DNA of 10,736 bases from JAICWP01 sp035935775 (GTDB lineage: Bacteria > Acidobacteriota > Terriglobia > Terriglobales > Acidobacteriaceae), in NCBI GenBank assembly GCA_035935775.1, contig DASYWT010000225.1, positions 1 to 10,736 on the forward strand, given 5' to 3'. Below, piece after piece: positions 1-6,682 of the stretch. Each line of letters starts with the position of its first letter. Position 1 is the first letter of the stretch. A program made the translations under genes and the position numbers. The notes beneath the pieces are model-generated. The model searched no databases and was not told where the DNA came from. It saw only the letters and a list, made by a program, of their open reading frames with translations.

Positions 1-146
1 TGATAGAAGTCGTCACCCGGTTTAACCGCGGGATCGAGGTTGGCGATGGCAATTCCATGCGTGGGCTGCGGCGGGATATCCCGTGCGAATACGAACAAAA
101 ACGAGAGGAGGAAGAGGAGAGCAAATGTCACGCGAGCGGACTTCAT
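1..146 (-). CDS. M13-family (neprilysin/PepO-like) metallopeptidase, N-terminal part only
   Basis: Only the first 48 codons are inside the window; the gene continues past the left edge. Seen: an ATG at 146 preceded by AAAGG (152-156) at 5 bases. It is followed by a typical signal peptide: a short basic start (MKSAR), a hydrophobic stretch rich in Leu and Phe to about residue 20, then ARD. Residues 35-48 read ANLDPAVKPGDDFY. This matches the stretch that opens the M13 ectodomain in many bacterial members (LD..VKPGDDFY, usually followed by YANGGW). Known of the family: zinc endopeptidases of about 670-700 residues that act outside the cytoplasm. The catalytic HExxH lies far downstream and cannot be checked here, so whether the enzyme is active is unknown. 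The assignment rests on one motif plus the signal peptide. Confidence 0.75.
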   Translation of the reverse strand, partial: MKSARVTFALLFLLSFLFVFARDIPPQPTHGIAIANLDPAVKPGDDFY

Positions 147-409
147 AATGACCTTTTTGTAGCTCCAGATAGGCGATAAGAAAGAACCTATAAGTGTAGC
201 AGGGGGATGACGTACGAGCGGGCGCCAGCCTTCGCCGCCGGCCCTGGCCCCAACATTTGTTTAGAAATGAAATCTTGGTTGGGCGCTACCTACGGCCTCA
301 GCCACAATTGATTTGGCGCAGGATCCGCCCACCACCGAGCGCCTGATAACGCTGCCCGCTAACCGCTCGAGGGCGGCATCCGTTCCGCAGTTGTGTTCGA
401 CTTGCCTGC

Positions 410-859
410 CTACCTTAACGGCGGCGCCGGCCAGGGCAGAAAAGGAAACGCAGCCCTGAGCCGGGAAAAGAAAGCCACGGCCTGCGGGTCGCGGTGCAAA
501 GGCCCAAAAACGAATTTGCCGATGGTACTGCCGCCCATGGCGTAGTAGCCAATGGCCATGCCGCCCACGGCGGCGTAGCCGATGGCCAGCCCTCCCAACG
601 CGATGTAGCCAACGGCAAAACCGGCGAAGGCGAGGATGCCGACCGCGCCACCGCCCAGAGCAATCGCGCCAAAGGCAATTCCGCCCAGAGCGACACCGCC
701 AAACGCGGCCCCACCGACGGCAATCACACCTGTGGCCATATCGCCCACCGCGATGATCCCACGGGCGTGACCGCGGAATTCATTTTTCGAGGAGTCGGGA
801 CCAACCGCAACTGACAGCAGCGGGTAATCGAGGATGGTGGTGGAGGACTGCCAGCGCAT
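410..859 (-). CDS. Hydrophobic pentapeptide-repeat protein (xAxGx repeats), function unknown
   Basis: This 149-residue protein has an ATG at 859 with a strong ribosome binding site, GGGAGG (866-871), 6 bases upstream. Residues 31-120 divide without gaps into 18 five-residue units. Alanine is at position 2 in 16 of 18 and glycine at position 4 in 17 of 18. Positions 1 and 3 are mostly Ile, Val, Leu, Phe or Met, and position 5 is mostly Gly or Tyr (units such as IAVGG, IALGG, LAIGY). The repeat core has almost no charged residues. The N-terminal 30 residues are ordinary and polar; the C-terminal 29 are rich in Pro, Phe and Arg. No signal peptide is obvious. A period of five suits a beta-solenoid coil better than an alpha helix, and the hydrophobicity suggests membrane association; both are inference. 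It is transcribed divergently from the response-regulator gene. I do not recognise a named family. Confidence 0.7.
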   Translation of the reverse strand: MRWQSSTTILDYPLLSVAVGPDSSKNEFRGHARGIIAVGDMATGVIAVGGAAFGGVALGGIAFGAIALGGGAVGILAFAGFAVGYIALGGLAIGYAAVGGMAIGYYAMGGSTIGKFVFGPLHRDPQAVAFFSRLRAAFPFLPWPAPPLR

Positions 860-956
860 GGGGCGCCTCCCTTGGGTAGTATGCCGCCTGATCTGCTTTC
901 AACCCATTAGCAACCCAGGCGCTGGCTACCGCCTCTCAATAGCCGGAGAAAGTCCC

Positions 957-1463
957 ATGGCTCACGGTTCCCCAAATCAGCGGTTCGACTCGTCCGATAG
1001 CACCAAGTGCCTGCTCTGCGTGGACGACCATCCTGAAGTGCTTTCCATCATGGGTGAGTTTCTTCGCGTCTCCGGCTATTCCGTGCTTACGGCTCCCAGC
1101 GGCCCGCGCGGGCTGCAACTGCTGCATCGCAATCCGGTGGACGCGGTGATTCTGGACTACGAAATGCCCAAGATGGACGGCGCGGAGTTAGCGCTGCGGA
1201 TTAAGAGCGATTGGCCACAACTTCCGGTGCTGATGTTTACTGGCTACCCTGCCGATGTTCCTGACGAAATTCGCCGCTCGGTGGATGCTTTCGTGGTAAA
1301 AGGCGATCCCGCCGAGAAACTGCTGCACACGCTGCGCGAATTGCTGCCGGGCAATGGAGGCCCTGCACCCAGGAAGTCTGACGGCAAAGTGCGCAGCACC
1401 GGCGCAGGACGAAGCCCCCGCAGCGGCCGTCACGCGCGTCCCAAGGTCCGCCGCCGCGCCTAG
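957..1463 (+). CDS. Stand-alone response-regulator receiver protein with basic C-terminal tail
   Basis: This 168-residue protein is a single CheY-like receiver domain (about residues 17-130). All signature residues are present: the acidic pair D23-D24 (CVDDHPE), the phospho-acceptor D67 (VILDYEMP), the switch threonine T95 (MFTGYP) and the conserved lysine K115 (FVVKGDP). No helix-turn-helix, GGDEF or other output domain follows. Residues 132-168 are instead a disordered-looking tail rich in Arg, Lys, Ser, Gly and Pro, ending in KVRRRA. The ATG at 957 was chosen because GGAG (945-948) lies 8 bases upstream and the receiver begins soon after; an in-frame ATG at 834 would run into the divergent repeat-protein gene. 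No histidine kinase is adjacent, so its partner is unknown. It could act by protein-protein contact, or the basic tail could bind nucleic acid (inference). Confidence 0.88.
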   Translation: MAHGSPNQRFDSSDSTKCLLCVDDHPEVLSIMGEFLRVSGYSVLTAPSGPRGLQLLHRNPVDAVILDYEMPKMDGAELALRIKSDWPQLPVLMFTGYPADVPDEIRRSVDAFVVKGDPAEKLLHTLRELLPGNGGPAPRKSDGKVRSTGAGRSPRSGRHARPKVRRRA

Positions 1464-1557
1464 CTGGGCTCCTTGAGATCGGTGAACAGCGCAGAACTTT
1501 ATCTAGCTCGGTAATTGCCAGAGCGAGAACTTCCCCTCGTTTACGCGGCAGACGCAC

Positions 1558-1587
1558 TTGACAGCCACCGCCGCTGGGCACCACACT
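1558..1587 (+). promoter_or_regulatory. Possible sigma70-type promoter for the S9 peptidase gene
   Basis: A perfect -35 hexamer TTGACA (1558-1563) is followed after 18 bases by CACACT (1582-1587), which matches the -10 consensus at only three of six positions. The predicted transcript start would be about ten bases before the ATG at 1605. The -35 is convincing and the -10 is weak, so this is tentative. Confidence 0.3.
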
Positions 1588-1604
1588 TCCTGCTTTTAAC
1601 CAAC

Positions 1605-3743
1605 ATGCGCAAACTCGGACTTCTGCTCAGCTTGACCGCTCTGGTTGCAACCTGTGTTCTGTACGCCGCCGCCGACCAGCCTCATTTCCCCAGCAACGAG
1701 GAGATGCGACACTTTCGCTCCATGAGCGAGCCGCAACTCTCGCCCGATGGCCGGCGCGTGCTGGTGGAAATTGCCGACAGCACCGCCGATGGCGGCCGGC
1801 GTCACCTGTGGCTGGTGGAGATTGACCACAATTCCAGCCGCCAGCTTACGTTTTCACCCGCAGGCAAGAAGGATGACAAGGACCGGGGTGAGACTTCGGG
1901 GCGGTGGATGCCCAACGGCGACATTCTTTTTCTGGCCCATCGCGGCGAGCATACCCAGCTTTTCCGCTTGCCTATGCAGGGTGGCGGTGAGGCGGTTGCG
2001 TTCGATCTGAAGGTCATGCCGGCGGTGGATGAGTCGAAGGTGCCGGATGCCGTGCCGCCGCCAGGGGCGGAAAAAGGAAAGCCTGCTCCAAGCCAGGTGG
2101 TGGAGCCTTTGCCGATTGACGTGTCCGGTTTCCAGATCGCGCCCGATGGCAAGACGGTCGCCGTTTGGGCAAAGGATCCGGAAACTCAGGGAGAAAAGAA
2201 GCAGCACGACGACAAGGCGGATGCGGTCTGGGTTAATCACGACCTGCATCTCACACGGCTTTACCTTCTCGACCCCGCAACTTCCAAGCTGACCTCCGTG
2301 TCCCTGCCCGGGGACGTGGGGCGGGTGGCTTGGAGCGAGCAGTCGGACCGCCTGGTGGTGGAGACCGAGGCGCCAAACGGAGTCAGCGACCTGGGACCGG
2401 CGGGCAGCACGTGGCTGGTGACGCTCAACGACGTACAGCACCCAAGCAAGCTCAACTCGATTCCTCCGACAGCCAGCGGAGTGGTCTGGTCACCGGACGC
2501 CAGGAGCATCTATTTCTTAGCGCAAGCCCACCAGGACGCTCCGCCTGGCTATAACGATCTCTATCAATTCACCCTGGCTGATGGCACAACGCACAACCTT
2601 AGCGACGGTTTGCAAGCGACCGTGGGTTACGAGAACCCGATGGTGGAGGCGGACGGGACCGCCGTGCTTTCGGTTCATCTTCACCAGCAGGCCACCGTGG
2701 GACGCTTTGCCTCCGGGAAGTCTCCCGAGCTTCTGCATTTTGATCTGCCCCAGGTTACCGGCCTGAATACCAACGCGCGCCGCACAGGCTGGGTTTACCT
2801 GGCCAGCAGCAGTACCCAGCCGGACACGCTCTACTACACGGACAAACTGGGCACTGCGGGACGGGCACTGTCTGCGCCAGGCATGGCTCCGCCAGGAGTG
2901 CAGGGGGCCGCGACACAACTGGTGCACTGGACTACTGACGGCCGCACGATCGAGGGGCTGCTTTCGCTGCCGCCGCAAGCAAAGCAAGGCCGCGTCCCCT
3001 TGATTGTGGATGTACACGGCGGCCCGCTGGGCGCATGGTCCGACGGCTACAATCAGTTCACCAATTTCCTGGTCGGACACGGCTGGGCAGTGCTGCGGGC
3101 TAATCCGCGGGGCAGCTCGGGCCGGGGCGCAGCCTTTGCTGCCGCCAACAAAAATGATCTGGGCGGCGGCGATTACCGCGACATCATGGCCGGCGTGGAC
3201 ACGGTGCTCAAGCAGTTCCCCATTGATCCAGCGCGCCTGGCGCTCATCGGTTACAGCTATGGCGGCGAGATGGCCGGCTTTGTCGAAGGCAAGACTGACC
3301 GCTTTAAGGCCATTGTGAGCGGCGCGCCGGTGATTGATCAGTTCAGCGAGTACGGCACGGAAGGCGATTCCTGGTACGACCGTTGGTATTTCGGCAAACC
3401 CTGGGAGCACATGGCGGATGCCTGGCGGCAGAGCCCGCTCTCCGGCGCCCCTCATGCCCGCACGCCCTTCCTTCTCCTTCAGGGCGAAGGCGACACTACC
3501 GACCCGCTGGGACAGTCGCAGGAAATGTACCGGGCGCTGCGCCAGATGGGAGTGCCGGTGGAGATGGTGCAGTACCCGCGCGACAACCACGGCCCGCTGG
3601 CCATCGGCCTGTTAGGCTGGCCGAGCATGGAGCCGTGGCACGGCTTCGACGCCCGCCAGCGCATGGTTCAGTTTCTGGAAAAAGGGCTGGCGCAGGGCCC
3701 AGCGCCCGGTGCAAGCGCAGCGAGCTCAACGTTGCGAAAGTGA
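1605..3743 (+). CDS. Secreted S9-family serine peptidase (prolyl oligopeptidase / acylaminoacyl-peptidase type)
   Basis: This 712-residue precursor starts with a signal peptide (MRKLG, then a hydrophobic run to about residue 20 and an AAA site near residue 23), so it should work in the periplasm or outside the cell. Residues from about 30 to 430 look like the beta-propeller of S9 peptidases, with recurring blades such as PQLSPDGRRVL and VVWSPDARSIYFL. Residues from about 450 to 695 are the alpha/beta-hydrolase domain: HGGP at 471-474, the nucleophile S551 in GYSYGG, the likely catalytic aspartate D630 (GEGDTTDP) and histidine H662 (RDNHGP). The complete triad suggests an active enzyme cleaving oligopeptides or N-terminal dipeptides; the exact specificity cannot be read. 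The ATG at 1605 was preferred to an in-frame TTG at 1515 because it starts the signal peptide directly, although no clear Shine-Dalgarno precedes it. The last 20 residues are a low-complexity Ala/Ser/Pro tail. Confidence 0.92.
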   Translation: MRKLGLLLSLTALVATCVLYAAADQPHFPSNEEMRHFRSMSEPQLSPDGRRVLVEIADSTADGGRRHLWLVEIDHNSSRQLTFSPAGKKDDKDRGETSGRWMPNGDILFLAHRGEHTQLFRLPMQGGGEAVAFDLKVMPAVDESKVPDAVPPPGAEKGKPAPSQVVEPLPIDVSGFQIAPDGKTVAVWAKDPETQGEKKQHDDKADAVWVNHDLHLTRLYLLDPATSKLTSVSLPGDVGRVAWSEQSDRLVVETEAPNGVSDLGPAGSTWLVTLNDVQHPSKLNSIPPTASGVVWSPDARSIYFLAQAHQDAPPGYNDLYQFTLADGTTHNLSDGLQATVGYENPMVEADGTAVLSVHLHQQATVGRFASGKSPELLHFDLPQVTGLNTNARRTGWVYLASSSTQPDTLYYTDKLGTAGRALSAPGMAPPGVQGAATQLVHWTTDGRTIEGLLSLPPQAKQGRVPLIVDVHGGPLGAWSDGYNQFTNFLVGHGWAVLRANPRGSSGRGAAFAAANKNDLGGGDYRDIMAGVDTVLKQFPIDPARLALIGYSYGGEMAGFVEGKTDRFKAIVSGAPVIDQFSEYGTEGDSWYDRWYFGKPWEHMADAWRQSPLSGAPHARTPFLLLQGEGDTTDPLGQSQEMYRALRQMGVPVEMVQYPRDNHGPLAIGLLGWPSMEPWHGFDARQRMVQFLEKGLAQGPAPGASAASSTLRK

Positions 3744-3792
3744 AAAGGCAGCGATTTCGGGCTGCGATTTGTGGTTCGACGCTCGCCGGCAA

Positions 3793-4104
3793 TCATTGAG
3801 AAGCGGCTTGCCCCTTTACATCAGAAGCGGCATGTGGCTCCGGCAGCCCTTCGGCGCGCGCGCTGCGCCTGCTCCGCGTGGCTAAGCTGACCAGACCCCA
3901 CAGAAACAGGATGGGACCAAGGAGCAGACCGCCAAGCCCGGCTATGGCCCGCCAGCCTGTGGCGCCTCCCGAAAGTTGAATCCCGCTCCCGCTCATCGGC
4001 CAGGCGACATTCACCGACGCCTTCCCATTCCAAATGGCGATTAGCACGCCCAGCCCGAGGAAGAACGAGATGAGAGAACAAATAAACAGGATTTTTGACT
4101 TCAT
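3793..4104 (-). CDS. Small two-helix inner-membrane protein, function unknown
   Basis: A 103-residue protein starting at the ATG at 4104. It has two clear membrane segments, about residues 5-25 (ILFICSLISFFLGLG) and 53-75 (AIAGLGGLLLGPILFLWGLV), joined by a Gly/Ser-rich loop of about 27 residues. The second helix is followed by TRSRRSAR, so by the positive-inside rule both ends should be cytoplasmic with the loop in the periplasm. The 28-residue tail is polar. An in-frame ATG at 4170 would add 22 residues lacking any membrane or signal character and would lie upstream of the putative promoter, so the shorter form is chosen. No good Shine-Dalgarno is visible. It converges on the S9 peptidase gene and lies downstream of the beta-barrel gene on the same strand. 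I do not recognise a family. Confidence 0.6.
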   Translation of the reverse strand: MKSKILFICSLISFFLGLGVLIAIWNGKASVNVAWPMSGSGIQLSGGATGWRAIAGLGGLLLGPILFLWGLVSLATRSRRSARAEGLPEPHAASDVKGQAASQ

Positions 4105-4116
4105 GGCTCGAGCGCA

Positions 4117-4145
4117 AGCATAGCGCAAATGAGCCCCAAGTGTAA
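4117..4145 (-). promoter_or_regulatory. Putative sigma70 promoter for the small membrane protein
   Basis: Read on the minus strand, TTACAC (4145-4140) and TATGCT (4122-4117) are separated by exactly 17 bases. Each hexamer matches the consensus at four of six positions. The -10 lies only 12 bases before the ATG at 4104, so a transcript from here would have a leader of about six bases. That fits the absence of a Shine-Dalgarno sequence. Confidence 0.4.
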
Positions 4146-4160
4146 TGGGAAAGGGGTGGA

Positions 4161-4183
4161 AGGCCCTCACGTCCCTCGGGCCT
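4161..4183 (-). terminator. Possible hairpin terminator after the beta-barrel gene
   Basis: Just downstream of the barrel gene's stop, AGGCCC and GGGCCT form a perfect six-base-pair GC-rich stem around an 11-base loop. On the minus strand it is followed by TCCACCCCTTT, which is pyrimidine-rich but not a true U-run. It sits between the barrel gene and the promoter-like element of the next gene, which is where a terminator would be expected. Confidence 0.3.
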
Positions 4184-4198
4184 GAACATCAGGAATGT

Positions 4199-4816
4199 CT
4201 ACGGAGTAGAGCCTCCGAAGGTATAGCCGATGGAAGCGCCGTAGCGAATAGCGTTGCTGTTGAATTCCACGTTGTTGTGGATGAGATACGCACGCACCTC
4301 AGGGCGAACGAACATGTGCCCCCAGACATAAAGGCGCAGCCCTCCACCCAATACGCCCATAAAGTGATTGCTGCTGGTGTAATTGGTGCAGCCGCCAAAA
4401 TTGGAGCAATTGAGGAAAGGCTGGTAGAAGCGCAAACTTTCAGCCCCGATTCCAGCCAGCAATTCGGGTGCGACTCTGCCAAACTTGGGAGCGTAAACCG
4501 CGTCTACATCATAAAACACCGGCCGATAGGGAGCTGATGCGATACCCGCGAAGTTGGCCTGTGTGGCGCGCCAGGAGATTTCCGCTCCCACTCCAAAATT
4601 CTTATGAAAAAGGAAATCGCCGCTGAAGGTCGGGTACACCCCACCTCCTTCCGACAACGAGACGGTGCGTACCGAAAGGCCGTTGACGGTTGTGAACGTC
4701 GTTGAGGGCGCCGACAGTCCACCTAGACCGAAGGCAACATCAAACTGCTGACCGTATGCGGACCCAGCTATCATCAGCAAGCCGCATACAACTGCCACTG
4801 CGCTTAGCTTTCTCAA
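4199..4816 (-). CDS. Outer-membrane beta-barrel protein (OmpA-like/porin-like small barrel)
   Basis: A 205-residue precursor. The start is taken as TTG at 4816: GGAGG (4824-4828) lies 7 bases upstream, and a clean signal peptide begins there (MRKLSAVAVVCGLLMIAGSA, cleavage near AYG-QQ at about residue 22). An ATG at 4885 would place 23 unrelated residues before the signal peptide. The mature part alternates hydrophobic and polar residues, with Gly-rich aromatic strand ends such as GVGAEISW, ELLAGIGAESLRFY, GGGLRLYVWG and YGASIGYTFG. This is the style of the eight-stranded outer-membrane barrel domain found in many small Gram-negative surface proteins. One loop holds a close cysteine pair (NCSNFGGC), probably a disulfide. 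The chain ends five residues after YTF rather than at a terminal aromatic residue. The ligand or role is unknown; structural or adhesion roles are possible. Confidence 0.78.
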   Translation of the reverse strand: MRKLSAVAVVCGLLMIAGSAYGQQFDVAFGLGGLSAPSTTFTTVNGLSVRTVSLSEGGGVYPTFSGDFLFHKNFGVGAEISWRATQANFAGIASAPYRPVFYDVDAVYAPKFGRVAPELLAGIGAESLRFYQPFLNCSNFGGCTNYTSSNHFMGVLGGGLRLYVWGHMFVRPEVRAYLIHNNVEFNSNAIRYGASIGYTFGGSTP

Positions 4817-5115
4817 GTCAACCCCTCCACGAATTTTTGCAATACTCGAACTCGGCTCGCATCGAAGGCCGCCGGCATCGGTCACAGTAGATGCCGAGCC
4901 ATCCGGGTGAGATGCACAAACATGCCTACAAGTTCATGAGCGATAACGACTTGGCTCTTTACTTCTGACAGCAGACGCGGGGCCGATGCCACACTTCTCC
5001 GAGACAGAGAAAACATCTTAATAACCCTGCGGCGAAGAAATTGTTTCGCAATCTTTACGATTCGCGGCTCGACAAAATGCTTGAGAGGAGCTCAGCAACA
5101 ACCGGGCTGCGAGAA
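4817..5115. other. Intergenic region between the barrel gene and the cytochrome operon
   Basis: About 300 bases without a supported gene. It holds the 3' flank of the cytochrome operon and the 5' flank of the barrel gene, including its GGAGG ribosome binding site at 4824-4828. I see no convincing promoter hexamers and only a weak five-pair hairpin (GCGAA 5032-5036 with TTCGC 5045-5049). Two tiny ORFs (4891-4968 on the plus strand and 4882-5016 on the minus strand) lack supporting features. Confidence 0.5.
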
Positions 5116-6645
5116 TCACGGGCCGGTCCCGCCGGTGTGGCAATCGCTGCAGGTGACCTGGGTCAGGTCGCCAACATCCACGGGATGCTTGAATTCCACC
5201 CCCGCGGTGTTGCCCATCACTGGTACGCCGCTCTCCGCCTGTTCCAGCACGCTATGGCAGGTATTGCAGCCGTTGGGGATCACCTTACCGTTCCCGCTCA
5301 CGTGCTGGCCGTCGTGGCAGCGGAAACATCCCGGAGAGTAAAGGTGTCCGATGTTGTTGGGATGGGTGCGCCAGTCCACTTTCATATAAGGAAAAAAATT
5401 GGCGGAGTAGATGTTCTGTACTTCTGCGACGGAGGCGTCCACGGATGAGCGCTGGCTGCTATAGAGTTGCGGATATTTCGAGGAATAAAAACCGTGCAGT
5501 GCCGAGGCGATGTTTGTTAGCGCCTCGGGCTTGGTTAGATAATTCTTGGTCAGGACTTCCAGTGCCTGCTGCTTGACGAAGGGCAGCGCCGCATCCATGC
5601 GCTTGGCGAATAGCGCGTTGTCCACGGCCTCATCCGGCGGCAGGAAGATGTGGCTCGGCCGGTCGTGGCAGTCAACACAATCCATGATGCGCTTGGAGGC
5701 GGCCGCTATCTGCTGCGGGGTCAGCTTAGACGCTTTGGACTGGTAAATGGTCACGTGGCCGGATTGGTCTTTCTGCTGCACCCAGGGGATCACCTGGCGC
5801 TGGCTGTCGGTGGAGATGTAGCTGATCTGGTTGGAAATATTCATGTGCCAATGAATGCCGGAAGGGATGCCGGCGCTGGGTTCGGCCCCGCCGATGTCGA
5901 GCAGCATGCGGATTTGCCGCGGCGTGTTCTTCTCGTCGGGAGCGTAGTGCGTGAATACTTTGAGCTGGGCGCCATAAAACTTGCGCGGCCAGTGGCACTG
6001 CTCGCAGGTCTGCTGTGCCGGCCGCAAGTTGGCCACCGGCGTAGGGATGGGACGCGGATAAACATTGGCAAATGCGGCATACACCTGGTAGGCGCCTGAA
6101 AGCTTGGAGCGCACATACCAACTGGCGCCGGGCCCAACGTGGCAGTCCACACAGTCCACTCGAGCATGCGGCGAGTTGAGGTACGTGGTGTACTCCGGAT
6201 TCATGATGCTGTGGCAGAGCTGCCCGCAAAACTGTACCGAGTCTGTGAACTCATAAGCGCGGTAGCTGCCCACCGCGCTCAGGCTGACAAACACGGCCGT
6301 AAAGCTGAAAAAAAAGGCCAAGGCGGTCCGCTGCGAAGGAACATTCAGATCCAGCCGCGGGAAACGCGCGACCTCGCCTGGAGCCAGCCGGTGGCGTCGC
6401 CGCCGTTCCAGCGCCATGCCGACGGGAATCAGGATGAGGCCCAGCACCATGATGCCGGGCAGGATCATGTAGGCGAAAATGCCAATGTAAGGATTGGGCC
6501 GGAGGGCCTCCAGCAGAACCAGAAAGGCGATGTTGGCGCCCGCCACCACCGCCAGGGCGAGGCCAATAATGCTAACCAGATTGCGCGTCAGAGCCGGCGC
6601 CGCCTGCTCTGGCGGGGCAACGGGTTCATTCGATTCAGAACTCAT
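5116..6645 (-). CDS. NapC/NirT-type inner-membrane heptaheme cytochrome c, ImcH-like quinol dehydrogenase
   Basis: A 509-residue protein with three predicted membrane helices (about residues 23-48, 53-79 and 108-128), followed by a periplasmic multiheme part. Seven c-type heme sites are visible: C140-H145 (CGQLCH, three residues between the cysteines), C165-H169, C214-H218, C323-H327, C440-H444, C460-H464 and C499-H503. The first sites lie in the NapC/NirT-like part; NSPHARVDCVDCHVGPGASW is very typical. Known of the family: such proteins oxidise membrane quinol and pass electrons to periplasmic cytochromes. Size, three helices and seven hemes resemble ImcH, the Geobacter sulfurreducens inner-membrane cytochrome used with high-potential acceptors; orthology is inferred, not shown. 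It is the last gene of the operon, 37 bases after the MtrB-type gene. The ATG at 6645 has only a weak upstream purine run. It would feed electrons to, or take them from, the decaheme protein. Confidence 0.9.
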   Translation of the reverse strand: MSSESNEPVAPPEQAAPALTRNLVSIIGLALAVVAGANIAFLVLLEALRPNPYIGIFAYMILPGIMVLGLILIPVGMALERRRRHRLAPGEVARFPRLDLNVPSQRTALAFFFSFTAVFVSLSAVGSYRAYEFTDSVQFCGQLCHSIMNPEYTTYLNSPHARVDCVDCHVGPGASWYVRSKLSGAYQVYAAFANVYPRPIPTPVANLRPAQQTCEQCHWPRKFYGAQLKVFTHYAPDEKNTPRQIRMLLDIGGAEPSAGIPSGIHWHMNISNQISYISTDSQRQVIPWVQQKDQSGHVTIYQSKASKLTPQQIAAASKRIMDCVDCHDRPSHIFLPPDEAVDNALFAKRMDAALPFVKQQALEVLTKNYLTKPEALTNIASALHGFYSSKYPQLYSSQRSSVDASVAEVQNIYSANFFPYMKVDWRTHPNNIGHLYSPGCFRCHDGQHVSGNGKVIPNGCNTCHSVLEQAESGVPVMGNTAGVEFKHPVDVGDLTQVTCSDCHTGGTGP

Positions 6646-6682
6646 TCTTGGCCAGAGCGCCGGTTGGCATCATGATTCTCAA

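Noticed and set aside
494..814. A plus-strand frame opposite the pentad-repeat gene with a regular Ala/Asn/Gly/His pattern
   Set aside because: The regularity is the mirror of the 15-base coding repeat. The minus frame has the ribosome binding site and the more coherent repeat, though both strands are repetitive.
1605..1655. Lipoprotein signal in the S9 peptidase (Cys17 after LVAT)
   Set aside because: A lipobox needs Gly, Ala or Ser just before the cysteine; here it is Thr, and a normal AAA cleavage site follows.
2517..3590. A 357-codon open frame on the minus strand inside the S9 peptidase gene
   Set aside because: It is rich in His, Arg and Ala with no domain signs and lies opposite the catalytic domain with its intact triad, so it is a shadow frame.
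3748..3765. GCAGC/GCTGC hairpin after the S9 peptidase stop as a terminator
   Set aside because: The stem is only five pairs with an eight-base loop and no U-run follows.
4882..5016. A 44-codon minus-strand ORF between the barrel gene and the cytochrome operon
   Set aside because: It has only a weak AGGG upstream, a Ser/Arg/Leu-rich sequence without domain or membrane character, and overlaps an equally plausible plus-strand mini-ORF (4891-4968). Neither can be supported.
5032..5049. GCGAA/TTCGC hairpin downstream of the cytochrome operon as a terminator
   Set aside because: It is a five-pair stem with no adjacent T-tract on the minus strand; too weak to call.
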